Shown: positions 1 through 10,990 of the stretch, piece after piece
Numbering within the stretch: the first letter of the stretch is position 1
Layout of the letters: each line of letters opens with the position of its first letter
DNA from: Limnanthes douglasii subsp. nivea
Lineage: Eukaryota; Streptophyta; Magnoliopsida; Brassicales; Limnanthaceae
Length of the DNA: 64,000 nucleotides
NCBI GenBank assembly: GCA_036936605.1
Contig: JAUPFV010000003.1
Coordinates: 145,794,997 to 145,858,996 of the forward strand
Reading direction: 5' to 3'
Notes under the pieces: model-generated
Told to the model about the DNA's origin: nothing
What the model saw: only the letters and a program-made list of their open reading frames with translations
Databases searched by the model: none
Program-made: the position numbers and the translations under genes

Positions 1-2507
1 GCTACAATTATGGTTTTACGCCCTCCGGACGCCATAGGGAGAGGCCCAACTAAGTCCAATCCCCATCGAGCAAAAGGGATAGGCTCAGAAATTGATTCCA
101 AAGGGATGGCTGGTACATGAATTTCATTGCTGTACCTTTGGCATGGGTCACACCTTCTTACCAGTTCCTTGGCATCTTTCATTATTGAAGGCCAATAATA
201 TCCGGAGAGAAGCACTCTTCTTGTTAACGCTCTAAATCCACAATGGGCTGATCCCTCACCATCATGTAATTCGGAGAGAACCATTTGTGACTCATGATCT
301 CCTAAACAGCGTAGGAGAGGTTTGCTGTAGGATTTCTTGTACAAGACCTCTCTAATCATGATGAAACCATGAGCCTTGTGTTTTAACGTTCTGGCTTGTG
401 ATTTAACCAAGGGTACGACGCCATCGGACAGATATTGTATAAGTGGAGACCTCCAATCTTGAGGTTTATTTACTTGTATTTCAAAAACTTCCTCTTTCTC
501 CCCTTCATCAAGTTGAATTGAAGGACTTTCAAGCACATGGATCCATGGATAGGACTCCGTATATGCTATTGTTGCCAATGAGTCTGCCAGTTCATTCTCT
601 GCTCGGGGAATGTGCTCATAGACAACAGCTTTAAACTTCATTGCCTCATTTTTCAAGAGAAGTAAATACTTGATTAACTGTTCTTTTCTAGCTTCTGATA
701 GGCCCAAGGCATGGTGAACAAGCAATTGGGAGTCGCTTAACAGCTTGACCCTTTTTGCTCCACAAATGTAAGCCAATTTTAATCCAGCTATAGCTGCTTC
801 GTATTCGGACTCGTTATTGGACGCCCTAAAAGCAAAACAAATAGCTTGAAACATGTTGTCCCCATAAGGAGAAGTAAGACATATTCCTGCCCCAGATCCT
901 ATGGCACTGGATCCTCCATCTGTTCGGACAATCCACACTTTTTTATCTTTTGAATCAGCAGGTTGCTCTGAGTCCCTATCAGAATGGAATTCGACCAGAA
1001 AATCAGCCACAGCTTGAGCCTTTACTGCTGTTCGAGGAGCAAAGTCTATGTCGAAGTCTCCCAACTCTACTGACCACTTTGTCATTCTGCTCGAAATATC
1101 CGCTTTCTGAAGGACATTTTTTAAAGGGAAAGATGTCCGGACTATGATAGGATGAGCCTGAAAATAAGGCCTCATCTTTCTTGCAGCTATCACCAAGGCC
1201 AACGCTAATTTTTCAAGTTTCAAGTAGCGCCGTTCAGCATCAATCAGGCTTTTGCTGATGTAGTATACTGGGTGAGGATACCCATCAACCTCTCTAACTA
1301 ACACAGCACTGATGGCACAACTTGAAACAGCCAGATACACAAATAGAGTCTCCCCATCGATTGGTTTGAATAAAGTCTTCGGAGAGGACAGATGCTTCTT
1401 AATTTCATTGAACGCCTCATCACACTGTGGTGTCCATTCAAACCCCTTTGCACCTTTCAAAGTTTGAAAGAAAGGAGCACATCTGTCCGAAGACCTAGAA
1501 ATAAACCTGTTCAAAGCTGCTAACCTCCCCGTTAACCGCTGCACTTCTTTAACATTTCGAGGAGGCTCCATTTGAAACAAAGCATTGAGTTGGTCCGGGT
1601 CGGGCTGGATTCCATGCTCACTTATAATGTACCCTAAGAACTTCCCGGACTGCACTCCGAACACATATTTTTCAGGATTTAGCTTTAAATTCACCTTGGC
1701 CAGGTTGGCAAAAGTCTCCTGGAGGTCGGACAAGTGTAGCTGCTCATCCACACTTTTCACCATCATATCGTCAATGTAAACCTCCATATTTCTTCCAATT
1801 TGATCAGCAAAGGTTTTATTGACTAACCTTTGATAAGTAGCCCCAACATTCTTCAAACCAAAAGGCATCACCTTGTAGCAGTGTAATCCTCTATCAGTAA
1901 CAAAAGTGGTATGCTCTTGATCTCTTGGATCCACCTGGATCTGATTATATCCGGAGAAAGCATCCATGAAGGAGAGTAGCTTGTTCCCAGAAGTAGAATC
2001 TACCAGCTGATCTATCCGGGGAACCGGATACAAGTCTTTTGGGCAAGCTCGATTGAGATCCGTGAAGTCTATGCACATTCGCCATTTACCGTTTTTCTTT
2101 TTTACCAAGACTGGATTGGCAGTCCACAAAGGATATTGAGCTTCTTTAATGTGCCCCATCTTTGTGAGTCTGTCAACCTCTTGTACAATGACATCAGCCT
2201 TTTCTTTTGAGAAAGCTCTCCTTTTTTGCACCACTGGTGCTACGTCTCTCCGGACAGATAAGTGATGGGAAATCACTTCTGACGGCACTCCAGTAACATC
2301 AGCATTGCACCAGGCAAAAACATGATGATGGTCTTTTAAGAATTTTAACATTTCTTCTTTCAATACTTGTGGCATTTTGGACCCTATCTTGACAGATTTC
2401 CCTTCTTCTAAGCAGTGTGTCTCAACCTCCTCAACCGGGATCAACACTCCGGGGGTCTCCCTGGGGTCATCAATTTCACCCTCACCCCCAGAAAGGCCCT
2501 CAAACTG
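1..2507 (-). CDS. pol: reverse transcriptase, RNase H and integrase N-terminal part (partial)
   Basis: The frame of gag-protease continues on the other side of the TAG at 2508-2510, and I see no stop from there to the window edge, about 835 codons. It encodes a Ty3-type RT with YIDDMMVKS (catalytic YIDD at 1767-1778), then a connection region and RNase H. A second, plant Tat-like RNase H section contains RTDGGSSAIGSG (first Asp codon 918-920), NNESEYEA and SDSQLLVHH. The integrase HHCC zinc-binding region follows (the two Cys in CDPCQRYSN near 150), and then the first catalytic Asp in WGLDLVGPLP. Catalytic residues visible in RT and RNase H are intact. There is no strong ATG near the 5' end, so expression probably needs passage through the UAG or a gag-pol fusion. 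The C-terminal part is outside the window. Confidence 0.88.
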
Positions 2508-4850
2508 CTATTGGTCATTCATACGGACTGCCCCCAGCGTTCGTGGAGCCAAGGCAGTGGCATAGCATTCTCTTGCAACTTTTTGACTGCTCCGGACAAC
2601 CCCAACCTGCCCCTGAACAGCATATTTTAGACACTGATGAACTGTTGAGGCCACTGCATGCATCCTAGAAAGCCAAGATCTCCCTAGAATAGCATTGTAA
2701 CAAGTGGGACAGTCCACCACAATGAAAAGTATTCTGACCGTTTTCTTGAAAGGGCCTCTGCCCAACAATACTTCTTCTTCGAACTCACCAATTACATCAG
2801 CTGAACTGCCCGTGAAGCCTACAATCGATCGGTCCGACTTTTGAATCACAGCTGGATTTTTCATTTTCTTGTAAGTATCTAGGAAAAGGATATTGGCAGA
2901 GCTCCCAGTATCTACCAGGATTCGCCTTATCTCATTGCCCCCTATCGATGCTCCTATGACAACAGCATCTTCATGAGGGCCAGCAATGTCTCTCAAATCA
3001 TCCCCATCAAAGACAATGAATGGGAATAGATTTGACGATTGATAAGAGGTCATGCCCCCTTCTAGTTGGGTTGCCAAATTATGAACATGGCTTTTTCTTG
3101 ATGAAGTGGTAGGAGCCGTTACGGTGTCCCCTCCGAAAATTGTCAAGGACTCAAAGAATTTAATGAGCCCGGAGACTGACCTGGAACGTTCCTCTATTGC
3201 ACCCACTCTGTTCCTTGTTGGATCAGGATCCAAGTATTCTGATTCCACATCAAACCTTTCAACAATTACCATGGCCCCTTCTGGGGCAGCATTAACCGGA
3301 CCAGCCCGGTGAGTGTTATCAGGCCTGTTGCCTCCTCTTCTTTTGACATACGCACCCAACTTCCCTCTTTCAATCAGGTTCTGAACCTCTTGCTTCAAGG
3401 CTATACAATCATCAGTAGTATGGCCAATATCATTGTGATATTGACAAAAAGAACTGTTTCGATGTTCTCTGGGGGACTGCAAGGTTGCCGGTCTCCGGTA
3501 GTGTACTTCATCTTTAGTTTTCTCGAAAATGGTTGCCACACTTTCTTTGAGCTCTGCAAACCACTCCGGTTGGACCCACGGCCCCCTTTTGTTTCTAGAC
3601 TGTTGACTTTGTGCAGGAGCAGCTGGTTGAGACTGAGCTTTTCCTCTTCCATGTCCCTGTCCGGTTTCTCTAGCTTTGTTGCCGGACTGGTTTGGATTGG
3701 GAGTTGGTGTTACCGGGGTGGATCTCACCTGCCTGTGCACCCTGGTCTTTTTTGTTTCATCAACATTTATTTGCTTGCCGACTTGATTTAGCAATCCACC
3801 CCAGGTCATGGCTTTCTTCCTTGTTACCGAATCGGCCAGGTTGCCCGGGTTCAAACCCTGTCTCAGGGATGCTATTGCCACTTGTTCAAAACAATCAGCC
3901 AGCCCGTTCTTTGTATTCACAAAACGACTTATGTATTCTTTCAATGATTCATTTGGCTCTTGGGCACAATGGATTATGGTATCTCCATTGCCCTTGAGCT
4001 CCTTACTTCCCACAAATTGCCTTCGAAATGCCACCCAAAAGGTATCAAAGTCTCTGATACAACCCTGAGGAAGGCTGTTGTACCACTTCAGAGCACTCCC
4101 CGTAAAGGATTGGGAGAATGCCCTGCAGAGTAGTTTATCATCATCATCAAAGTTCATCATGAAGTTCTTGAATTGCTCCAGATGATTGTCCGGATCAGTA
4201 CTGCCGTCGTACTTCTCCATCTTTGTGCTGTCAAACCTCTTGGGGAGGTTCCCGGATAGGATTTTAGAAGACAGTGGAGACTGCCTCCAATTCCTTCCAC
4301 GACTGAACACGGTATCCTCATTAGGTGTTGCAAAGATACCTGGCTCATCATGGAAGGCAAATGGATCCATCAGCAACCGGTCTATATGCCTCCGGCTGTG
4401 AGATGATCCTTTCCCAATGTCTCTTTTCATTCTTCCATGGTGGTCTCTTTTTCTGGAATACTTTTTAACTTGCTTTTGTTTTTTCCTGGTTCGCCCTTCG
4501 TCACTGCTGGAGGACAAGGACTTTTCATTCCCCTCACTGTCCGAAGAGCTGTCCGAAGATCCTGAACTTGAGTCAGAACTCTCCACAGGCTTGGACCGGT
4601 GAGACTTTTTAGAACTAGCATGTGTCTTTTTAGTGCTCACATGAGTCTTTGAAGCCTCATGCTCTCGAGGGTTATCAGAGCGATGAGCAACTGATGCTTT
4701 GGACTTTTCCTTCATGCCCATCTTGGCCTTCTCAGCCCTCAGAGCTTATATTTCAACCCTCAACCTGTCACGCTCTTGGACAGTATATTCATCGTTCTCT
4801 TCCACCACTTCGAGCAAAGCTGGTGGAAGCTCTGGATTATCCGGATTCAT
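2508..4850 (-). pseudogene. gag-protease ORF with one internal stop
   Basis: The likely start is the ATG at 4848-4850 (MNPDNPELPP...). An in-frame TAA at 4746-4748 (codon 35) breaks it; the older copy has a lysine codon at this point. From the next ATG (4719-4721) the frame is open for 737 codons to a TAG at 2508-2510. In order it encodes a Ser/Lys-rich N-terminus, a retrotransposon gag (capsid) domain around YDGSTDPDNHLEQF and FTGSALKWYNSLP, a Cys/His segment FCQYHNDIGHTTDDC resembling a nucleocapsid zinc knuckle, and an aspartic protease with the active-site motif DTGSSAN. Gag forms the virus-like particle and the protease matures it. Internal initiation at 4721 would leave nearly all of the protein intact, so this could still be functional; I call it a pseudogene because of the stop in the likely native N-terminus. 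Confidence 0.8.
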
Positions 4851-4902
4851 TCGGACAGAATTCTTTTACTTGGTTTTGAATGTTTGATTCAGGCACCGTC
4901 GC

Positions 4903-4920
4903 CTCCCACTGTGGTCGCCA
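4903..4920 (-). other. Primer binding site of the Tat-type element
   Basis: On the minus strand, TGGCGACCACAGTGGGAG begins three bases after the LTR end. An 18-nt TGG-initiated site just inside the 5' LTR is the expected tRNA primer position. The older copy has the related TGGCAACCACAATGTGAG at the same place beside its LTR. I do not assign the tRNA species. Confidence 0.65.
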
Positions 4921-4923
4921 ATT

Positions 4924-5425
4924 TGGTGTGGATAAAAGTAGCATGGGGGTAGGCTGGTAATTTTAAGTAGAGTTTTAAGGCAGCGTAAGGGTGTTTCACA
5001 GTGGTGTGGTGGTGTTTAAAGGTGTTTTAAGATATTTCAGGGTGTTACAAAGTGTTTCAAGGGTGGAGAGAGAATTAAGCAGCCTGGAAGCAGTTAATTT
5101 TTCTTACCCATAGTTAATGCTGGTGGTTGGGTATTTATAGTGTGAAATTTGGGCCCTTATGGGCTTTCGGGTCAAGTTTAGTGGACCCGGGTCATGTTTA
5201 AAGGCCCACAAGTTTTAAGTAAGTGAATAGACAGCTTAGTCAGATAGTGTTTAGGTTTTTTAGTACTTTAGTCATAGTTCGAACTGCCTTATGCTTGCAG
5301 TGTTCAAAATCACCTGTCCGGATCAATCAGTCCTGTTCGGATTATAGTCTTGGAGTCTGTCCGATTTTCGGGGAGTTTTACTTTGGACTACCCTTCCGGG
5401 GAGCTCTTCGAATTCGGACTCATCA
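4924..5425 (-). repeat. 5' LTR of the Tat-type element
   Basis: The 502-bp stretch reads TGATGAGTCC... to ...CACACCA on the minus strand, so it has the expected TG...CA ends. It lies directly upstream of the primer binding site and gag. It shares many blocks with the LTR at 34160-34568, for example the GGTTGGGTATTTATA block, the ATGGGCTTTCGGGT block, the TTTTAAGTAAG block and repeated CTGTCCGG motifs. The GGTTGGGTATTTATA block contains TATA-like sequence in plus orientation only; I could not place the element's own promoter with confidence. Confidence 0.8.
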
Positions 5426-5429
5426 CTCC

Positions 5430-6226
5430 CCACCAATTATCTTTGAAATGACATCCAGAAAACATAAAAGGTTTTAATAGATCTTTATGGTAAACTATTA
5501 TACCATTTTAAAGCACTCCCCTTGAAAGTTTGCGAGAAATCTCAGCATAAAATTTTATCATCATCATCAAAATTTATCATAAAATTCTTGAACTACTCGA
5601 GGTGGTTATTAGGATCTTTGCTTCTATCGTATTTTTCCACTTTGGAACTGTCAACCCGCCTCAGATATCCAGAGAGTATCTTTGAGGATAAAGGTGATTG
5701 TCTCCAATTGTGGTTACGGTTAAACACATTATCTTCATCAGGAGTGGTAAATTCAGACTGGATAACAAATTATCACTTAATAGATGATCAATACCGTGAT
5801 CTACCGATCCATTTATTTTCCCTAAATACTTATTATTTTTCCGTTTTCCCTTCATGTCCCTTTTCTTATTATGTTTCTTGGTTAACCTAACTTAATTTTT
5901 CTGACGGCCCTGGTCGCTACTTGATGAAGAAGACCCATCAAAATAAGATGTTGTAGTTGAGTTTTCAACATAATCCAACGTACCCCTCAACTGTTTATTC
6001 TGATGCTCCTTTTTAAAGTTAATATGAGCCTTTGGGGACTGATCATTTTTGCCTTGTTTGTTATTATCACCAGGCTCATCTGTGGATTACCTCCTGCATC
6101 AGATTTCTCTTTCAATGCCCTTTCAGCTTGTTTTGGGGCTTTCAGAGCTTTAATATCATCCCTTAACTGATCACATTCATCTTGCATGAATGGTCTTTTC
6201 TCCGTGTTGTGATTGGAATGAGACAT
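5430..6226 (-). pseudogene. Decayed gag of an older Tat-type element
   Basis: The minus strand from the ATG at 6224-6226 (MSHSNHNTEKRPF) gives a gag N-terminus, then a broken body. The stretch 5450-5780 aligns base by base with 4000-4380 of the younger gag: both have the CATCATCATCAAA run, CTTGAACT or CTTGAATT, and the ATCTTTGAGGATAAAGGTGA-like block. Many stops and indels make it non-coding. The copy ends abruptly at the LTR of the younger element at 5425, which identifies that element as a later insertion; the remaining part of this gag should lie beyond the other end of the younger element, outside the window. Confidence 0.75.
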
Positions 6227-6371
6227 AGTAGCATGCTCATTCTCATCTAATATTTATTCATTTAATGAGTTAGTACTTCTTTCATATTAAGATCTATATC
6301 TCAAAGATTTATGAACTTCGATTTGAACAAAGCTATTCATGTACCTTTATCTCACATTGTGGTTGCCAATT

Positions 6372-6731
6372 TGGTGAGGTAAAAAGTATTGTGAGGGTAA
6401 AATAGGAAGATAATTTTGGTAATTTAGTGTTTAATATTATTTGTAGAGAATAGTAAGAGAAAAATATGCTTGTATCTAATATCTTTGGGTCCAATTCATT
6501 TAATGTTGTAGGTTGGAATATTTATACTTCTTTTCTAGGACTCATGGGTCGTGCGGGTCGGTTTTTATATTCGGTTCAATCATATGAACCCCCAAGCCCA
6601 AGAACTAAGGCGCTAGGCACATAGTTGAGTAATTGGTCAACTTGAGTTATTGTTGGTTTATTTGAATTTTAGTTACCCGGTTAGAACTACCTTTTCTTAT
6701 AAAATCAGAATCACTATGATATTCCTCTAAC
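6372..6731 (-). repeat. LTR of the older Tat-type element (outer end uncertain)
   Basis: At 6353-6380 the plus strand has a primer-binding-site-like stretch followed by TGGTGAGG, the same junction as at 4903-4931. The following 350 bases share short blocks with the younger LTRs (GGTTGGAATATTTATA, ATGGGTC, GGGTCGG). I place the far end near TCTAACA at about 6731 only by the CA rule; it is not confirmed by a target duplication. Confidence 0.5.
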
Positions 6732-6734
6732 AAT

Positions 6735-8050
6735 ACCCGATGTGATCAATATCGAATGACACTTGTGTTTGTCATTGAGTTATAATGAGTATTTTGTTGA
6801 ATACCTCACACATTGTTCCTTATTGTTATAGACAAGTTTGTTTGTTTGATGCCAGTAATGGGTTCGACACGCATATTTGATATGATAGCGTACTTATTAT
6901 TTTGTTATGGTCATCCGGGAATAGTATGTAGGATAATGGTCTTCTACTATCATGAAGAGATTCTAAATATTCTTTTTTTTAAACCATATCTGAAAGGTGA
7001 TGTCGAGTCTTAGCTTTTCGAGCACTGGAGTCTCGGCTTTATTGAAGATCGTTATTGTATTTTGAAAGGGTGAAAGAGGTGTAATATCTCTAAATCGGTT
7101 GTCATTCTTCTTTACATAATGTTTGTAGAGTTTTTTTTATCAAGCATGATTCTTCTAACTTCGGTTGGTACAATTTCCACAATGATGACTACAATATTTT
7201 TATGTGGCCTACTATGCCCCTCGGGTCATCTTCGTTGAATGCAATCGGAGAGAGGAAAGGTCGGTAAAGGTGAACCTAATTTTGATTTGTTTGTTGTATA
7301 TTTAAGTCAGCGGTATGATGCTACCGGAAAATGTTTGTGATACTTGCAGCGGGGGGAGGGGGTGTTTTATCCAAAAATAGTTTCTAAAATTTACCTGGTC
7401 GGATTGGTATCTAAAAGTTTTCTACAACCCGATATAGAGCTGTAGTTTAGACACCCAAAGGCGGACCAGCATCTCATGTTGTCGCACAGGACTCGTCTCG
7501 TAGTAGTTGAGTCTGTTTAGATAAATTAAGAGATCGGCCCTTGATGTATTTAAAAAAAAAAATCTCGTTGATGGGATATTGAATTTCTTCTCTCAAATTT
7601 TTATAATTGAATATGAGGGTTAATATCGTCATAATATTTACAAAATTTGTTTTGCTTTTAGAACTTTTGGTCCTTAACCAAATTTACCCTTGCAGTACAT
7701 CAACAATTGATAGCAACTCTTCCACCTGCAGACCGGATAAAATTCCTTAACAAAAATGCAATGCAAACCATAGAATTATGGCAGATTTATTATAATGTAT
7801 TGCACCTACATCTTTGTTTTCATTCTATATGCTTCTTATAGGTCTCCCCATCTGCGCACCTCAACGGTTCCAGAAGTCTCACTTATATCTAGGTTATCAA
7901 GGTTAATCTTGGTAATTATTCTACTTGGTGTCTAACTTAACCTCGTTTTTTTAAGTTACAAATTTCAAGGGTTTATAGGTAAAAAAACGGACATGTATTC
8001 TGCAGTTTGTTGTATAATTTATATATGTATGGTATTGTCATCACTAAATT
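6735..8050. other. Intergenic stretch without a recognisable gene
   Basis: All frames are interrupted. A 66-codon open frame at 6813-7013 has no motif I recognise. There is a G-rich run near 7352 and a poly-A stretch near 7551. It may be more decayed transposon sequence. Confidence 0.4.
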
Positions 8051-8056
8051 CATATA

Positions 8057-8273
8057 TGTTATATTGGAATAATACTGTTAATGAAAATAAAAGAAAGATA
8101 TTATTTTATAAGTATATTATTTTATAATAATATATTTAGTCAATATTCAATGATTGTTTTTTATATTATTATATACTAAAATATAATTAAGATAGGTTCA
8201 CAATCTATATATAAGGTTTTAACTTGTACATTAAAACTATGTCAATAATGAATTTAACTTTTTAATTATAACA
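8057..8273 (+). repeat. 5' LTR of the decayed copia element
   Basis: It begins TGTTATATTGG and ends TATAACA, immediately before the primer binding site. The 217-bp length is in the range of short copia LTRs. No second copy was found near 11000 to confirm the ends. Confidence 0.55.
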
Positions 8274-8285
8274 TGGTATCAGAGC
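8274..8285 (+). other. Primer binding site (initiator tRNA-Met)
   Basis: TGGTATCAGAGC is the exact complement of the 3' end of plant initiator tRNA-Met, which most plant copia elements use to prime reverse transcription. Confidence 0.85.
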
Positions 8286-10990
8286 AATTAGAGTTTTAAA
8301 AAAATATGGAAGAAAGAAAAAGTGTGCCTGATTTGGTTCATGTAATGGTTAAAATCACATAACAAAAATTGAACGAGTCTAATTATTTAGATTGGAGTAA
8401 AACCACTCAGATATGGAACAACAAAGAATGATTCATCAAACTTCGTGTATGGACAGACTATCTCAAAATGGTGTTGCTGAAAGAGAAAATAGACATCTCT
8501 TAGAGGTTACTCGTGCACTTCTTTTTCAAATGAAAGTATCAAAACCATTTTGGGAAAATGTGGTTTTAACAACCTGTTTTTTTAATTAATCGTATGCTGT
8601 GTATTTTTCTTTCAAATAAGATTCCATATACCGTGCTTTTTCCATTTAAACTTCTATTTCCTCTTGAACCACGCATATTTGGTTATACTTGATTTCTTAG
8701 GGATGTAAGTCCTATCCGTATAAAATTAGAGTTCAAAAAGTTTATAAATGCTTCTCTTCATCTCTCCACCGGTATATAGTATTTAAGAATGTTACATTTT
8801 TATAGTATGCTCCACTTTTTCCTGTTGTGTCCAATGTCAATCCAGATACAATCACAATTAGAACAAGAAAAAATGATTGTAATGAGTTTTCCTTTTTATC
8901 TTCTTTTAGAGTTTAAAAGTGTTAAATCTCAAATCATTGTTGAATCTTAGATATCTTTCCATGAAACCTTTGCGAGAATTATTCGAACTGAAAGCTCACA
9001 AACATCGCAACATGTAACTAGTGCAGTAATCAACCATAATAAACTGGTATTTCTGATAGTCATGATGGTCATGATAGTCTTGATGGTCATGGTGTCTATG
9101 GTTATAGTAATCTTGGAAAATATGGTTATTGTGGTGGTCGTGATGGATACAAAAACTGTTGTAGTCTTAGTGGATACAACAAACATGATAGTCATAGTGG
9201 ATACAACAATCGTGGTGATCATGGTAGTCATGGTGGTTATAGTATTGACGATGGATACAACAGAAAAAATAGCCATGTAGAGTATGGTAACCATGGTGAC
9301 AAGTATAGTTATGGAGGACGTGGTCTTTTAGAATTAAGAAATATAAAATTATATTATAGGCATGAACGTGGTCACACAAAGTGGACTTGTCATCAACTAC
9401 TGCAACAATTCGCTAATATAACAACTAACAGGGAAACTTATGTGCTTTCTACTGAGGAATATGCTCAACTAACACTCTTGATCTTCTCATTGCTCTTTAA
9501 AAATGTAAAATACAATGTACTTATCTGCTTTTTCTTGTGCATAAGATGATCATTTACTTCTTTCTATCTGAGCTAATATTGCATCTCTTGATTCTATTTT
9601 TATTCCAAAATAAATTCTCTAAGCTTTATGTCATTTTAGCTGGAAAGTTGCAATGGTTGAAGAGATAAGAGAATTAGAAGACATTGGTACTTGGAAGTTG
9701 GTTGATTTACCTACCGGGAAAAAAACTATTGGTTGTATATGGGTGTTTAATGTCAAAATGAATTCGAGTGGACAATAACTCGTCTCAAAACAAGACTTAT
9801 CGCAAAATTACACTTTATGGTGTTAATTACTTTGAAAACTTTTAGTTTACCTCTATTTGTTTATTTATTTCTTTAGCAGCTTCAAATGATTGGTCAATGT
9901 ATCAGTTAGATATCAAAAATGCACTTTTTACATGGAGACCTCCAAGAATAAGCATATATGGAGTAACCACTGGGGTTTGTTGCTTAGTGGAAGAGAGGGA
10001 AGGTATGTCTTTTGTATAAATCCTTGTACGGATTAAAGGAAAGCCTTCATTTTTGGTTTGGCAAGTTTAATGATGTACTAACTGAATTTGGGTTAACAAA
10101 GAACAATTGTGATCAATTTATTTTTTACAAACGTCCTGCAAATTAAATTATACTCGTGGTTGTATATGTTGATGACATCGTTATTGCTGGAAGTGATAGT
10201 AAAGGTATTTATTTGCTTCAAACATTTTACAATCATAACTTCAAACAAAAGATTTAGTTCCATTGAAGTATTTTTGGGGGTTGAAATAGAAAAAAGCAAG
10301 AAAGGTATTATTTTATCGCAGAGAAAATGTGTTATGAATTTGTTGATAGAAACAGGAAAGTTATGAGCAAACCATGTTATACAACAATGGTTCCTAATTG
10401 CAATTACTAGAAGATAATGGAGAATTATTTACTGATCCATAAAAATATCATTGATTGATATAACAATTTATTATCTTACAGTGTTTTGCGGTATGTGGTA
10501 TGTGAATAATGGTCATACTAATATATAATGTTTTGCGGATGCAGATTGGATTGGATCTGAAGCTGATAGTATCGAACATTGGTTATTGTGTTTTTGTAGG
10601 ATGTAATTTGGTATCTTTGAAAAGTAAAAAAAGTGTTGTATCGAGAATAGAGATGAGTTGAATATAGTCATGGCTCAATTTCTTCGTGAGATAGTATGGA
10701 TTTTCCAATTGTTGAATGATATTGGCATCAAGACAATCATACCTACAAAGTTATTATGTGATAATCAAACGGTGTTGCACATTGCATCTAATCTCGTCTT
10801 TCACGAAATAATGAGACGTATTAATATTGATTTTTATTTTATCCGCGACAAAATCCAACAAAATCCCGTTCTTACAAGATATGTCGAGACATGAGAACAA
10901 CTAGAAATACATTTATAAAATCTCTAAACAGATCACGAATATACTGGACATGATAAATCTAAATATGATCCAGCATGAAAAGGAATGTTG

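Larger units (their letters stand above)
1..5425 (-). mobile_element. Ty3/gypsy Tat/Retand-type LTR retrotransposon, 5' part (runs off the window)
   Basis: Reading the minus strand from 5425 downwards gives LTR, primer binding site, gag, aspartic protease, RT, RNase H and the start of integrase, the Ty3/gypsy order. The rest of integrase, any extra ORF and the 3' LTR lie beyond position 1. The 5' LTR is of the same family as the one at 34160-34568, whose element carries an ORF antisense to pol, so this copy probably belongs to the same Tat-type lineage (inference). Coding frames are well kept: one nonsense codon early in gag and one UAG between protease and RT. The flank at 5426 onward is a decayed gag of a related element, so this copy is nested in an older one. 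The matching target duplication (perhaps the 5 bases from 5426) would be outside the window. Confidence 0.9.
8057..10990 (+). mobile_element. Decayed, rearranged Ty1/copia element
   Basis: A 217-bp LTR candidate (8057-8273) is followed at once by TGGTATCAGAGC, the initiator-tRNA-Met primer site, and then by copia fragments on the plus strand. These are: a gag start (MEERKSVPDLVH, from about 8306); an integrase piece with QNGVAERENRHLLEVTRALL (about 8430-8800); a Gly/Tyr-rich gag C-terminus ending in a damaged zinc-knuckle region YYRHERGHTKWTCHQLL (about 8950-9480); RT (about 9630-10370, with ELEDIGTWKLVDLP and LGVEIEKSKKGIILSQRKC); and RNase H (about 10530-10960, with LCDNQTVLHIASN). The gag C-terminus lies after the integrase piece, so the order is disturbed. 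Stops and frameshifts occur throughout. I found no 3' LTR copy; sequence identity to a copia ends near 10985. Confidence 0.85.

Noticed and set aside
6813..7013. 66-codon frame MFLIVIDKFVCLMPVMGS...
   Set aside because: Briefly considered as an organellar cytochrome-type fragment; no conserved motif holds up.
9062..9280. Valine/methionine-rich 72-codon frame (MVMIVLMVMV...)
   Set aside because: It is an out-of-frame reading of the repetitive gag segment; the frame with Gly/Tyr/His fits copia gag.
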